A DNA stretch of 64,000 bases from Herbaspirillum sp. LeCh32-8 (GCF_017814915.1 NZ_JAGIPZ010000004.1:62001-126000); one strand, 5' to 3'; positions 26,895 to 35,988 are shown, counted from the stretch's first letter. The notes: a model not told the origin generated them from the letters alone. A program made the numbers and translations.

Positions 26895-27994
26895 ACGAAC
26901 CAAGCGAAAATAATTTTCAAGCTCCGGAAAGACCCATGCATCCGTCCAGTACCGCAGCGCCCCTGGTCAGCATCCTCATGCCGGTCTACAACGGCGAGCG
27001 CTACCTGCGCGCCGCCATAGACAGCATGCTGGCGCAGACGCAAACCGATTTCGAGCTGATCGCCATCGACGATGCCTCATCCGACGGCAGCGCCGCGATC
27101 CTCGCCTCCTATGCCGATGCGCGCCTGCGCGTGCTCACGCAGGAGGTCAACACCGGCATCGTCGGCGCGCTCAACAATGGCCTGGCCTGCGCGCGCGGCC
27201 GTTATATCGCCCGCATGGATGCGGACGACATCAGCTACGCGCAAAGGCTCGAAAAACAGACCGTCTTCATGGAGGCGCATCCCGAGATCGGCCTGCTGGG
27301 CAGCTGGATCCGCGGCTTCGGCGACGTGCGCCGCAAGTACGTGCACCGTTATCCGCAGCAACACGACGATATCCGCGCGCTGATGCTGTTCGAAAATCCG
27401 TTCGCCCATTCCACCGTGATGTTCCGACGCGCCCTGCTGATTGAGCATGGGCTGCAGTATTCCGAACGCTTCAAGTATGTCGAAGACTGGGCGCTGTGGT
27501 GGCAGCTCTCGTCGGTGAGCCGCGTGGCCAATCTGCCCGAAGTGTTGGTGGACTATCGCATCAACAAGGCCGGCAGCAGCTACACCGGCACCAGCATCCA
27601 GACCACGTCGCGCCTGCGTTTCGTCGAAGAGCGGCTGGCCGAAGCCGGGCTGCCCTACCATCCCGCGCTGGCGGAAATGGCACCGGCGTCGCTGGACGAG
27701 CTGCGCACGCTGTCGCGCGCCTTCGACGCGCTGCCGCCTGCCAACGCCGCCAGCGGCTATATGGATGCCGCCGCCCTGCAGGCCTGCATCGGCCGCCTGT
27801 GGTTCCGCTCCTGCTATCGGTCGCGCCGCCAGGGCCTGGCCGTGGCGCGGCTGTATTTCTCCAACCCGCACGCACCGATGTCGCGGCCGCAGCGCTTCCT
27901 GCGAGGCCTCAGCATCGTGTTCCGCTCTTACGCCCGCCACATGCTCGATTGCGCCAGAAACATGACGACAGGCCGCGCCGGGAGAATCTCTTGA
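26891..27994 (+). CDS. GT2-type glycosyltransferase
   Basis: The 367-residue protein has VSILMPVYNGERYLRAAI (~23), IAIDDASSDGSA and YIARMDADDISYAQRLEKQ (~100), the classical GT2 motifs, and KYVEDWALWWQL near residue 195 as the ED region. The ATG at 26891 overlaps the previous stop; an internal ATG at residue 17 is possible. It has strong similarity in motif layout to the leftward GT2 at 30230-31105, suggesting related acceptors or an old duplication. Confidence 0.86.
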   Translation: MNEPSENNFQAPERPMHPSSTAAPLVSILMPVYNGERYLRAAIDSMLAQTQTDFELIAIDDASSDGSAAILASYADARLRVLTQEVNTGIVGALNNGLACARGRYIARMDADDISYAQRLEKQTVFMEAHPEIGLLGSWIRGFGDVRRKYVHRYPQQHDDIRALMLFENPFAHSTVMFRRALLIEHGLQYSERFKYVEDWALWWQLSSVSRVANLPEVLVDYRINKAGSSYTGTSIQTTSRLRFVEERLAEAGLPYHPALAEMAPASLDELRTLSRAFDALPPANAASGYMDAAALQACIGRLWFRSCYRSRRQGLAVARLYFSNPHAPMSRPQRFLRGLSIVFRSYARHMLDCARNMTTGRAGRIS

Positions 27995-29289
27995 AGATCC
28001 TGTTCTGCTGCGAATTTTTCCACCCCAGCGTCGGCGGCGCGCAGGAAGTCGTCAAACAAATCGCGCTGCGGCTGGCTGCGCGGGGACACCAGGTCGGCGT
28101 CGCCACGTCCTTCCTCGAGAACCGCCAGTCTGATCAATACCGGGGCGTTGCCATCCACGCGTTCAATGTGCGAGGCAACAAGGTCAAGGGCATGTCGGGA
28201 GAGATCGAGCGCTATCGCAATTTCATCCGCGACGGCGCCTACGACCTGATCTTCATTTATGCCGCCCAGCAATGGACCCTGGACGCCATCCTGGACGATC
28301 TGCCGCACCTCAAAACGCGCACGGTGCTGGTGCCCTGCGGCTATTCCGGACTGCCCGATCCGGCCTACCGCGACTATTTCGCGCAGTTGCCCGATGTGCT
28401 GCGCAGCTTCGATGCCCTGGTCTACCATGCCCACGACTATCGCGATGTCCGCTTTGCCGCGCAGCATGGCCTCGACAACTCCGTGTTTGTCCCCAACGGC
28501 GCCGACGATCTTGAATTCGCGCGCGAAGGGGACGGCGGTTTTCGCCGTGCTCAGGGCATGGTCGACGATGAGCTGCTGCTGCTCACCGTGGGATCTCTCA
28601 ACGGCGCCAAGGGCCATCTCGAGATCGCAGAGGCCTTCGCCCGGGCCGAGATCGCAGGAAAGGCCACGCTGGTGCTCAACGGCAATGCCATGCCGCCTAC
28701 CGGCGACGCGCTCGGCGCCGGCCTGCGCAAGCTGCTGGTCATGCTGAAGGCGCGCGGCGCAGTCGCCACCATGCGCTTCGTCGCCGGCCGCCTGCTGCAC
28801 GCACTGGGATTCAGACCCGATTATTGGGAACGCCTGCGGCGCGTGATGGACGCTGTCAATCGCCGACCGGCATCAGGCAAGCGTATCTTGATGATCGACC
28901 TGCCGCGCCAGGAGCTCATCGGCGCCTTCCTTGAGGCCGATCTGTTCGTGTTCGCCTCGCTGATTGAATATTCCCCGCTGGTGTTGTTCGAGGCCTGCGC
29001 CGCCGGCCTGCCCTTCCTGACCGTCCCGGTAGGCAATTCGCGCGAAATCGTCGAATGGACCCAAGGCGGGGAACTGTGCCCGGCGCCGGTCGATGGCCAA
29101 GGTTTCACGCGCGTCGATCCGCAGGTTCTTGGCGCCCATATCGCGCGCCTGGCAGCCGACCCGGCGCGCCTGGCAGAACTGTCCGCCAATGGCCGCCGCG
29201 CCTGGCAGGAACACTACAACTGGGACACCATCTCTCGGCAATACGAAGCACTGTTCTCCAGGCTGCTCCACTCACCCAAACAAGCTTGA
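27991..29289 (+). CDS. GT4-type glycosyltransferase (TTG start)
   Basis: The 432-residue product starts at TTG 27991, which overlaps the stop of the previous gene as TTGA and is preceded by GGGAGAA at 27980-27986. The protein begins KILFCCEFFHPSVGGAQEVV, a GT-B acceptor loop. FVFASLIEYSPLVLFEACAAGLP near residue 320 carries the E-x7-E donor motif. A longer ORF upstream in this frame is only the shadow of the preceding gene. The middle (LLVMLKARGAVATMRFVAG) is hydrophobic and basic, fitting membrane association. Confidence 0.83.
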   Translation: MKILFCCEFFHPSVGGAQEVVKQIALRLAARGHQVGVATSFLENRQSDQYRGVAIHAFNVRGNKVKGMSGEIERYRNFIRDGAYDLIFIYAAQQWTLDAILDDLPHLKTRTVLVPCGYSGLPDPAYRDYFAQLPDVLRSFDALVYHAHDYRDVRFAAQHGLDNSVFVPNGADDLEFAREGDGGFRRAQGMVDDELLLLTVGSLNGAKGHLEIAEAFARAEIAGKATLVLNGNAMPPTGDALGAGLRKLLVMLKARGAVATMRFVAGRLLHALGFRPDYWERLRRVMDAVNRRPASGKRILMIDLPRQELIGAFLEADLFVFASLIEYSPLVLFEACAAGLPFLTVPVGNSREIVEWTQGGELCPAPVDGQGFTRVDPQVLGAHIARLAADPARLAELSANGRRAWQEHYNWDTISRQYEALFSRLLHSPKQA

Positions 29290-29296
29290 CCCCATC

Positions 29297-30199
29297 ATGA
29301 AAAACAACGTCACCGTCGCCCTCCACGGCGGCCTGGGCAACCAGCTGTTCCAATACGCCACCGGCCTGGCTCTGGCGCGGCACCATCAGGCCAGGCTGGA
29401 GCTGGATCTGACCTGGTTCCAGCTGGTGCACCATCTGCCCAACACCACGGTGCGCCGTTACGCGCTGGCCCCGTTCGGGGTGCAAGAGCGCACGAAATCC
29501 AGGCCGACTCCGGAGGGTACGCCGCTGCGCTTCTTCCTGTATCGCGTCATGAGCAAGCTGCGCCGTGAACTGGGATTGAATACGCAGGGCGCCACGACGC
29601 TCAACGAAAAGAGTTTCCGTTTCGATGCCGCAATCTACAATGCGCCGCCGCCGGTCTTCCTTTACGGCTACTGGCAATCCCATCTGTACTTCGACGCCAT
29701 CCGCGCCGAGCTGCGCGCGCTGATCGGCACGCCGCGCGAGATGAGCGAAGCCAGCGCCGCATTGCACCGGCAGATCCTTGCATCGGACGCCATCTGCCTG
29801 CACGTACGGCGGGGCGACTACATCACCAACCAGCATGCGGCCACCACTCACGGCCTGTGCGACATGAGCTACTACCACACCGGCATCGCCGCGGCCCGAC
29901 AAGGCTTGCCCGCGCCGCATGCCTACCTGTTCTCCGACGATCCGGAGTGGGTAAAAGCCAACCTCAAGCTGGACATCCCCATGACCGTGGTCGACGCCAA
30001 CGGTCCCGACGATGCCCATCAGGATCTTTGGCTCATGAGCGCCTGCAAACGCTTCGTGATCGCCAACAGCTCGCTGAGCTGGTGGGGAGCCTGGCTGTCT
30101 GATGCGCCGTCCAAGGTCGTGGTGGCGCCCCGCAAATGGTTCGCCGACGACAAGCTGGACACCGCCGACCTCATCCCGGAAGAGTGGCTGCGCGCCTGA
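29297..30199 (+). CDS. GT11 alpha-1,2-fucosyltransferase-like protein
   Basis: The 300-residue protein starts VTVALHGGLGNQLFQYATGLALA, the GT11 N-terminal motif, and has ICLHVRRGDYIT near residue 170 (HxRRGDY, the GDP-fucose-binding motif of alpha-1,2-fucosyltransferases) and NSSLSWWGAWLS near 260. The ATG at 29297 gives the canonical start; the longer in-frame ORF overlaps the GT4 gene. It ends the rightward operon; with the GT10 gene it implies at least two fucosylation steps. Confidence 0.9.
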   Translation: MKNNVTVALHGGLGNQLFQYATGLALARHHQARLELDLTWFQLVHHLPNTTVRRYALAPFGVQERTKSRPTPEGTPLRFFLYRVMSKLRRELGLNTQGATTLNEKSFRFDAAIYNAPPPVFLYGYWQSHLYFDAIRAELRALIGTPREMSEASAALHRQILASDAICLHVRRGDYITNQHAATTHGLCDMSYYHTGIAAARQGLPAPHAYLFSDDPEWVKANLKLDIPMTVVDANGPDDAHQDLWLMSACKRFVIANSSLSWWGAWLSDAPSKVVVAPRKWFADDKLDTADLIPEEWLRA

Positions 30200-30229
30200 G
30201 GCGCGCGGGCGGCAATGAGATCGACGGCA

Positions 30230-31105
30230 TCAGGCCCCGGTGCACGAACGTTCGCGCAGCGATCGCTTGAGGGCGTCCCACGCATGAAGCTGCGTCTCGC
30301 TGGCCGGCGCCAGCCGGTTGCGCGCGGCCGAGAAGCCGCAACAGATGAACAGGAAATCCGACAGGATCTTGGCAGGCTGGCGCAAGCAAACCAGAATGCC
30401 GTCGCGGCGACGGCCACCGCTGAAGGCGGCGCCGGCGATCACCTTCCAGAACCGCAGGCGCCGCCCTAGCAGCTTGCGAAATGAGGTACGGTCGTCCCGA
30501 TATGCCAGCAATACCTCCTCCATGCCCGCGAACTCGCTGACACCGAAGGATCGATACAGCAGGTGCTGGTCTTCCGCGCCGTCGGCAGTAGAGATATAGC
30601 GATGTCGGCGGAACCAAGCGGTTCTTCCCATCCACGCTGGATGAGGAAAATGGAAGCCATTCCACGGGCGGGCACAGATTTGCGCATGCGCGGCGGCAAC
30701 CCGGACGATTCCCCCTGCTTGGCCATCGCTGGTGAAGGTAAGCACCGACGAGGCGACAAGATCCACTCCGGGCCGGGCGTTGAGAACGTCGATCTGCCGC
30801 TGCAGGCGCTGCGGAAAACTCATGTCGTCGGCGTCCATGCGGCAAAAGTACTCGCCGCGCGCCATATCGAGCGCCTGGTTCAGGCGACTGGAAATGCCAC
30901 GGTTGGCACCGTCGCTGATCCATTGAATGCGCGCATCCCGGAAGCGGGCGGCGACTTGCGCGCTGCCGTCGGTGGAACCATCGTCCAGCAGCAGCAACTC
31001 CCAGTTCTCCCAGGATTGCTGAAGGATGGATTCGATGGCGTCAGCCAGCGTCGACTGGGCGTTGTAGATCGGCAAGCCAATCGTCACCAGAGGTTGTTCA
31101 GCCAT
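30230..31105 (-). CDS. GT2-type glycosyltransferase, leftward
   Basis: The 291-residue protein has VTIGLPIYNAQSTLADAI (~7), LLLDDGSTDGSAQ and YFCRMDADDMSFPQRLQRQ (~85), with GMEEVLLAYRDDRTSF near 200. The ATG at 31105 gives MAEQPLV; a GTG four codons upstream is possible. It is convergent with the fucosyltransferase gene, with only 30 bp between them, and it has its own promoter candidate upstream. Its reverse orientation suggests independent expression or a separate acquisition. Confidence 0.85.
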   Translation of the reverse strand: MAEQPLVTIGLPIYNAQSTLADAIESILQQSWENWELLLLDDGSTDGSAQVAARFRDARIQWISDGANRGISSRLNQALDMARGEYFCRMDADDMSFPQRLQRQIDVLNARPGVDLVASSVLTFTSDGQAGGIVRVAAAHAQICARPWNGFHFPHPAWMGRTAWFRRHRYISTADGAEDQHLLYRSFGVSEFAGMEEVLLAYRDDRTSFRKLLGRRLRFWKVIAGAAFSGGRRRDGILVCLRQPAKILSDFLFICCGFSAARNRLAPASETQLHAWDALKRSLRERSCTGA

Positions 31106-31141
31106 GCCTGAAATCACGATCTTTTAGCGTTTTGATGCGCA

Positions 31142-31169
31142 AGTATAATTCCAAGTCCAAACCATTCAA
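31142..31169 (-). promoter_or_regulatory. Sigma-70-like promoter for the leftward GT2 gene
   Basis: On the minus strand TTGAAT (31169-31164) and TATACT (31147-31142) are separated by 16 bases. The start codon is about 37 bases downstream of the -10 box. Both boxes match the consensus well. It overlaps the apaH -10 candidate on the other strand. Confidence 0.5.
31144..31149 (+). promoter_or_regulatory. Perfect -10 box upstream of apaH
   Basis: TATAAT occurs at 31144-31149, 47 bases before the apaH ATG. The -35 region at 17-base spacing (CTTTTA, 31121-31126) is poor, so strength is uncertain. It overlaps the oppositely directed -10 box of the GT2 gene, so the two promoters may compete. Confidence 0.4.
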
Positions 31170-31196
31170 TCACAGAAATAGAATTTCGACGCCTCC

Positions 31197-32021
31197 ATGC
31201 CTACTCGCGCCAGCACCATTGTCATCGGCGATCTGCAGGGCTGCTGCGACTCGCTGGACCAATTGATCCGGCGGCCTGACCTGCAAGCGCAACACCTGAT
31301 CTTCGCCGGCGACCTCATCAACCGCGGCCCCCAATCGCTGCAAACGCTGCGCACCGTGATGGCCATGGGCGACCGCGCGCGGGCCGTGCTGGGCAACCAT
31401 GACCTGCACCTGCTGGCCGTCTCCCAGGGCATCCGCCCCCTGCACCGGGACGACACCCTGCATGAGATCCTGGATGCGCCCGACCGCGACGAGCTGATCG
31501 ACTGGCTGCGCCGCCGGCCTCTGGCCATTCGCGAAGGAAACCACTTGATCGTGCATGCCGGCGTGCTGCCGCAATGGGACGTGGAGCAGGCGCTGGCGTT
31601 GGCCGGTGAAGTGGAGACGATGCTGCAGAGCGACCGCTGGGTCGAATTCCTGACGCATATGTACGGCAACCAGCCGGCGCGCTGGAGCGACGATCTGCGC
31701 GGGCACGATCGCCTACGCTGCATCATCAACGCCTTCACGCGGGTGCGCTGGTGCTACGAGGACGGGACCATGGATTTCGCCACCAAGGACGGCGCCAGCG
31801 AACCGCCGCCGGGCCTGATGCCGTGGTTCGATGTGCCTGGACGGCGCACGCAGGAGGTGACCATGGTGTTCGGCCACTGGTCGACGCTGGGCCTGGTGAT
31901 GCGGCCCGACCTGATCGCGCTGGATACCGGCTGCGTCTGGGGCGGCAAGCTCAGCGCGGTACGGCTTGAGGATCGGGCGCTGTTTCAGGTGGATTGCCCG
32001 CAGGCGAAGAAGCCGGGCTGA
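31197..32021 (+). CDS. apaH: Symmetrical bis(5'-nucleosyl)-tetraphosphatase
   Basis: ApaH hydrolyses Ap4A to two ADP and can decap Np4-capped RNA. The 274-residue metallophosphoesterase has the metal motifs [10 protein letters not shown] (GDxxG variant), [10 protein letters not shown] and GNHDLHLL in order. The family is about 270-280 residues, so it is complete. GDLQG rather than GDIHG is typical of ApaH. Its 3' end overlaps the convergent plsC gene by 71 bp. Confidence 0.95.
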   Translation: MPTRASTIVIGDLQGCCDSLDQLIRRPDLQAQHLIFAGDLINRGPQSLQTLRTVMAMGDRARAVLGNHDLHLLAVSQGIRPLHRDDTLHEILDAPDRDELIDWLRRRPLAIREGNHLIVHAGVLPQWDVEQALALAGEVETMLQSDRWVEFLTHMYGNQPARWSDDLRGHDRLRCIINAFTRVRWCYEDGTMDFATKDGASEPPPGLMPWFDVPGRRTQEVTMVFGHWSTLGLVMRPDLIALDTGCVWGGKLSAVRLEDRALFQVDCPQAKKPG

Positions 32022-32751
32022 ACTCGTCAAGCGAGTAACCCAGGCCGCCGGCGATGACGGCGCGCGAGATGCGCGCCAGGTCGCGCCGGTGCGCGCCTTC
32101 GGTGGAAATGACGGGCAGCTGCTTCAACTCGGCAGTCATGCCGTCCGCCTTCAGGATCGCCAGGATGCTTTCGACGATGCTCATGTCGCCGATGAAATTG
32201 GCGGCCTCATGCAGCCGGCCGTCGCGCCCCACATAGCGCAGCGCGTACGGCTGCACCGGCGCACGGGCGTCAATCGCAGCCTCGAACAGGTTGGCGTGGA
32301 ACGGCAGCAGCGTGCCCTGCGGCGCGGTCGTGCCTTCCGGGAAGAAGGCCACGTGCTCGCCCCGCTCGATGCTCTCCACCAGCCCCTTGAAGATGCGGCG
32401 CACATCGCTGGCCTTGCCGCGCGAGATGAAGATGGTGCCGGTCTTGGCGCACAGCCAGCCGATCAGCGGCCAGCCGCGGATGTCGGACTTGGCCACGAAG
32501 CGGCAGGGCTGCAGCGAATTGACCACGAAGATGTCGAGCCAGCTGATGTGATTGGCCACCAGCAGCGAACGGGGGATGGGTTGCGGGCTGTCGATACGGA
32601 TGGCGATGCCGCAGATGCGCAGCAGCTTGCGCGACCAGCGGCGGATGTGCGCCTCCTGCCCCTTCGGTGATGCGAACGGGAACAGGAAGGCGCATACGGC
32701 CATGCCCTTGAACAAATGCGCGATCAGGCGCAGCAGACGAAAAACGAACAT
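31951..32751 (-). CDS. plsC: 1-acyl-sn-glycerol-3-phosphate acyltransferase
   Basis: PlsC acylates lysophosphatidate to phosphatidate at the inner membrane. The 266-residue protein has an N-terminal hydrophobic helix (~5-27), the H-x4-D motif NHISWLDIF (~67), [12 protein letters not shown] and [16 protein letters not shown] (~138). The C-terminal tail ([18 protein letters not shown]) is low complexity and is encoded in the 71 bp that overlap apaH. It follows pyrC on the same strand by 39 bp. Confidence 0.9.
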   Translation of the reverse strand: MFVFRLLRLIAHLFKGMAVCAFLFPFASPKGQEAHIRRWSRKLLRICGIAIRIDSPQPIPRSLLVANHISWLDIFVVNSLQPCRFVAKSDIRGWPLIGWLCAKTGTIFISRGKASDVRRIFKGLVESIERGEHVAFFPEGTTAPQGTLLPFHANLFEAAIDARAPVQPYALRYVGRDGRLHEAANFIGDMSIVESILAILKADGMTAELKQLPVISTEGAHRRDLARISRAVIAGGLGYSLDEFSPASSPAGNPPETAPDPQAVPR

Positions 32752-32790
32752 GGCTTGCTCAGCTGGTCGGCGGATGGATGAGGCGAACGA

Positions 32791-34077
32791 TCAGCGCTCG
32801 AAGGCGATGTGGCCCGAGACGATGGTGGTCTTGACCACGCCCGGCAGCTCATAACCCAGGAACGGCGTGTGCTTGCCCTGGCTGGCCAGCGCCGCGCCCT
32901 CTACCTTCCACATGGCATTCGGATCGAACAGGCACAGGTCGGCCGCGCTGCCCAGCGCCAGGTTGCCGGCCTTCAGGCCTGCCACTTTGGCGGCGCGATG
33001 GGTGATCTTGGAGATCGCCTTGGACAGCACATCCTTGCCCTGGCCTTCGGACTCCAGCGCCCACTTCAGCGACAGCGACAGCAGCAGCTCCAAGCCGGTG
33101 GCGCCCGGCGAGGCTTCGCCGAAGGGCAGCAGCTTCTCGTCGTCGTCCACCGGGGTGTGGTCGGAACAGACCGCGTCGATGGTGCCGTCCAGCAGCGCCG
33201 CGCGGATCGCCTCGCGGTCGCGCTGCGAACGCAGCGGCGGCGTCAGGCGCGCGTTGGAGTCGAAGAAACCGATGTCCAGGTCGCACAGGTGGATGTGGTG
33301 CACGCCGACGTCGCAGGTGACCGGCAGGCCTTCGCTCTTGGCCTGGCGCACCAGCTCAAGGCCGGCAGCCGAGGACATGCGGCACAGGTGCACGCGCGCG
33401 CCGGTAGCGCGCATCAGTTCGAACAGCGTGTACAGCGCGATGGTTTCCGACATCACCGGCACGCCGGACAAGCCCAGGCGCGACGCCGCCGGGCCGCTGT
33501 GGGCGATGCCGGTGCGGCCCAGGTGCGGATCCTGCGGACGCAGCCAGACGGTGTAGTTGAAGGTCTTGGCGTATTGCAGCGCCGACAGCAGCACGGTGGT
33601 GTCGGTGATCGGCTCTTCGGCTTGCGAGAAGCCGATGCAGCCGGCGTCGGTCAGCTCGGCCATCTCGGTCAGCGCACGGCCCTTCAAGCCGGCGGTCAGC
33701 GCGCCCAGCGGATAGACGTGCGCCTGGTTCAGCGACTTGGCGCGGTGCTTCAGCATTTCCACCAGGCCGGGCTCATCCAGCACCGGATCGGTATCGGGCG
33801 GGCACACCAGGCTGGTCACGCCGCCCTGCACCGCGGCCTGCATTTCGGATTCCAGCGTGGCCTTGTATTCGTAGCCGGGCTCGCGCAGGCGCGCCGACAG
33901 GTCCACCAGGCCGGGGGCGACCACCAGGCCGGTGGCGTCGATGGTCTTGTTGGCGGTGAAGTCGGCCGGCGCCTGGCCGATGCCGACGATCTTGCCGGCG
34001 GCCACGTACAGGTCCTGCTGGGCATCGATGCCGTTGGCCGGGTCGATCAGCCGGCCGTTCTTGATATGCAGTTTCAT
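32791..34077 (-). CDS. pyrC: Dihydroorotase-like protein, probable catalytically inactive PyrC'
   Basis: The 428-residue protein has full dihydroorotase architecture, including APGLVDLSARLREPGYE, CDVGVHHIHLCDLDIGF and DAVCSDHTPVDDDEK. However, the first metal motif, normally D-x-H-x-H-x-R-x-P-G, reads DLSARLREPG, so both N-terminal zinc-ligand histidines are gone. In Pseudomonas the homologous PyrC' is inactive but is needed to assemble aspartate transcarbamoylase. The same partnership is likely here, as it lies 56 bp after pyrB. An active dihydroorotase must be encoded elsewhere. It could not be made active by another start. Confidence 0.88.
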   Translation of the reverse strand: MKLHIKNGRLIDPANGIDAQQDLYVAAGKIVGIGQAPADFTANKTIDATGLVVAPGLVDLSARLREPGYEYKATLESEMQAAVQGGVTSLVCPPDTDPVLDEPGLVEMLKHRAKSLNQAHVYPLGALTAGLKGRALTEMAELTDAGCIGFSQAEEPITDTTVLLSALQYAKTFNYTVWLRPQDPHLGRTGIAHSGPAASRLGLSGVPVMSETIALYTLFELMRATGARVHLCRMSSAAGLELVRQAKSEGLPVTCDVGVHHIHLCDLDIGFFDSNARLTPPLRSQRDREAIRAALLDGTIDAVCSDHTPVDDDEKLLPFGEASPGATGLELLLSLSLKWALESEGQGKDVLSKAISKITHRAAKVAGLKAGNLALGSAADLCLFDPNAMWKVEGAALASQGKHTPFLGYELPGVVKTTIVSGHIAFER

Positions 34078-34133
34078 CAGTTCAGTATCTTTTTAACGAG
34101 TCGTCAAAACGTCGCTTGCTCTGTCGTGCGGGC

Positions 34134-35093
34134 TCAGTTGCCGGCGACGATGCTCATCACCGCCATGCGCACCGCGATGCCGAAGGTCACCTGCGGCAGG
34201 ATCACCGCCTGCGCGCCGTCGGCCACGGCCGAGTCGATTTCCACGCCGCGGTTCATCGGGCCCGGGTGCATCACGATGGCGTCCGGCTTAGCCAGCGCCA
34301 GGCGCTCGGGCGTCAGGCCGTAGCTCTTGAAGAACTCCTGCGCCGAGGGCAGCAGCGCGCCGCTCATGCGCTCGTTCTGCAGGCGCAGCATGATGATGAC
34401 GTCGACGTCCTTCAGGCCTTCTTCCATGTTGTGGAACACGCGCACGCCCATCTGCTCCAGGCCGCCCGGCAGCAGCGTGCGCGGACCGATGGCGCGCACT
34501 TCGGGCACGCCCAGCGTGGTCAGCGCGTGGATGTCGGAGCGTGCCACGCGACTGTGCAGGATGTCGCCCACGATCGCCACGCGCAGGTTGGTGAAGTCCT
34601 TCTTGTAGTGGCGGATGGTGTACATGTCCAGCAGGCCCTGGGTCGGGTGCGCATGGCGGCCGTCGCCGGCGTTGACCACGTGGACGTGCGACTGCTTCGT
34701 GTCGATCAGGTGCTTGGCGATCAGGAACGGCGCACCGGACTGCGCGTGACGCACCACGAACATGTCGGCGTGCATCGCCGCCAGGTTGTCGATGGTGTCC
34801 AGCAGCGACTCGCCCTTGCTGGTGCTGGAGGCCTGGATGTTCAGGTTGATCACGTCCGCCGACAGGCGCTTGGAGGCGATCTCGAAGGTGGTGCGGGTGC
34901 GCGTGGAGTTCTCGAAGAACAGGTTGAACACGCTTTTGCCGCGCATCAGCGGCACCTTCTTCACTTCGCGGTCGCCGATGCTGACGAAGGACGACGCAGT
35001 GTCGAGGATGTGGTTGAGGATGGACTTGGGCAGACCTTCAATGGTCAGCAAGTGTTGCAGTTCGCCGTTTTTGTTCAGTTGTGGATTAAGCAT
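34134..35093 (-). CDS. pyrB: Aspartate carbamoyltransferase catalytic subunit
   Basis: PyrB joins carbamoyl phosphate and aspartate in pyrimidine synthesis. The 319-residue protein has the carbamoyl-phosphate motif [13 protein letters not shown] (~59), [16 protein letters not shown] (~140) and [12 protein letters not shown] (~280). It overlaps pyrR by 8 bp and is followed by pyrC. No pyrI regulatory subunit is seen, which fits the PyrB-PyrC' class of enzyme. Confidence 0.96.
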   Translation of the reverse strand: MLNPQLNKNGELQHLLTIEGLPKSILNHILDTASSFVSIGDREVKKVPLMRGKSVFNLFFENSTRTRTTFEIASKRLSADVINLNIQASSTSKGESLLDTIDNLAAMHADMFVVRHAQSGAPFLIAKHLIDTKQSHVHVVNAGDGRHAHPTQGLLDMYTIRHYKKDFTNLRVAIVGDILHSRVARSDIHALTTLGVPEVRAIGPRTLLPGGLEQMGVRVFHNMEEGLKDVDVIIMLRLQNERMSGALLPSAQEFFKSYGLTPERLALAKPDAIVMHPGPMNRGVEIDSAVADGAQAVILPQVTFGIAVRMAVMSIVAGN

Positions 35094-35598
35094 GGACCAC
35101 CGTCAGGGAGAATCGGCCGTCGTCGGCGCGTTGCAGTTGCAGGTTTTCTTGTTTGGAAAGGGTGACCGTCTCGGCCAGGAAATCGGCCGCGATCGGCAGC
35201 TCGCGCCCGCCGCGGTCGACCAGCGCCGCCAGCAGCACGCGCGCCGGGCGGCCGTAGTCGAACAGCTCGTTGATCGCCGCGCGGGTGGTGCGGCCGGTGT
35301 AGAGCACGTCGTCGACCAGCACGATGGTGGCGCCTTCGACGTCGAACGGAATCTGGCTGGGCTTGACGTCGGAACGCAGGCCCTTCTCGGAAAAGTCGTC
35401 GCGGTAGAACGAGACGTCGACGAAACCCAGGCGCTCGCCCAGCTGCAGTTCGCCGGCCAGGCGCTCGGCCAGCCACGCGCCGCCGGAATGGATGCCGACC
35501 AGCGCCACGTCGTTGGCGCCTTGCAGGCCGGCTTTGATCTGTTGCGCCAGGTTCTGGTACAGCGCTTCGGCGTCAAGCTTGGAAGGTGTTGTGCTCAT
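35086..35598 (-). CDS. pyrR: Bifunctional pyrimidine operon regulator / uracil phosphoribosyltransferase
   Basis: The 170-residue protein has the PRPP-binding motif [20 protein letters not shown] near residue 90 and the [18 protein letters not shown] block. PyrR in Bacillus binds pyr mRNA; in proteobacteria its regulatory role is less clear. Its start overlaps the ruvX stop by 4 bp and its end overlaps pyrB. Confidence 0.93.
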   Translation of the reverse strand: MSTTPSKLDAEALYQNLAQQIKAGLQGANDVALVGIHSGGAWLAERLAGELQLGERLGFVDVSFYRDDFSEKGLRSDVKPSQIPFDVEGATIVLVDDVLYTGRTTRAAINELFDYGRPARVLLAALVDRGGRELPIAADFLAETVTLSKQENLQLQRADDGRFSLTVVHA

Positions 35599-35981
35599 GA
35601 ATGTGCGTCGTCAAAGTATTGCTGCAAAATGATGGCGGCCGCCTGGTCGTCGATCTGCTCGCCGCGCTGCTGCGCGATCACGGCCGACGAGTAACGCTCG
35701 TCGACCAGCGTCACCTCGACGCCGTAGCGGCCATGCAATTGGTTGGCGAAGCGCCGGCAGCGCACGCTCATCTCGTGCTCGGCGCCGTCCGGATGCAAAG
35801 GCAGGCCGACCACGCAGCGTGCCGGCTGCCACTCGCCGATCAGCTTGCCGATGGCGGCGAACTTGCCGTCGTTGGTCGGCTCGCCGATCACCGTCAGCGG
35901 CTGCGCCTGTTTCAGGCCGGTATTGCCCACGGCCACGCCGATGCGCTTCAAGCCGAAGTCGAAGGCCAGGATGGTTTCCAA
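35595..35981 (-). CDS. ruvX: Putative pre-16S rRNA nuclease / Holliday junction resolvase-like YqgF
   Basis: The 128-residue RNase H-fold protein has the catalytic motifs ILAFDFGLKRIGVAVG (first Asp), VVGLPLHPDG and VTLVDERYSS (Glu). Family members in E. coli process the 5' end of 16S rRNA. It overlaps pyrR by 4 bp and lies 7 bp after yqgE, the usual proteobacterial order. Confidence 0.94.
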   Translation of the reverse strand: METILAFDFGLKRIGVAVGNTGLKQAQPLTVIGEPTNDGKFAAIGKLIGEWQPARCVVGLPLHPDGAEHEMSVRCRRFANQLHGRYGVEVTLVDERYSSAVIAQQRGEQIDDQAAAIILQQYFDDAHS

Positions 35982-35988
35982 TGCGTCC

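Noticed and set aside
27496-27990. Long frame joined to the GT4 at 27991
   Set aside because: The region is the coding sequence of the preceding GT2 in another frame; the GT-B N-terminus begins at TTG 27991.
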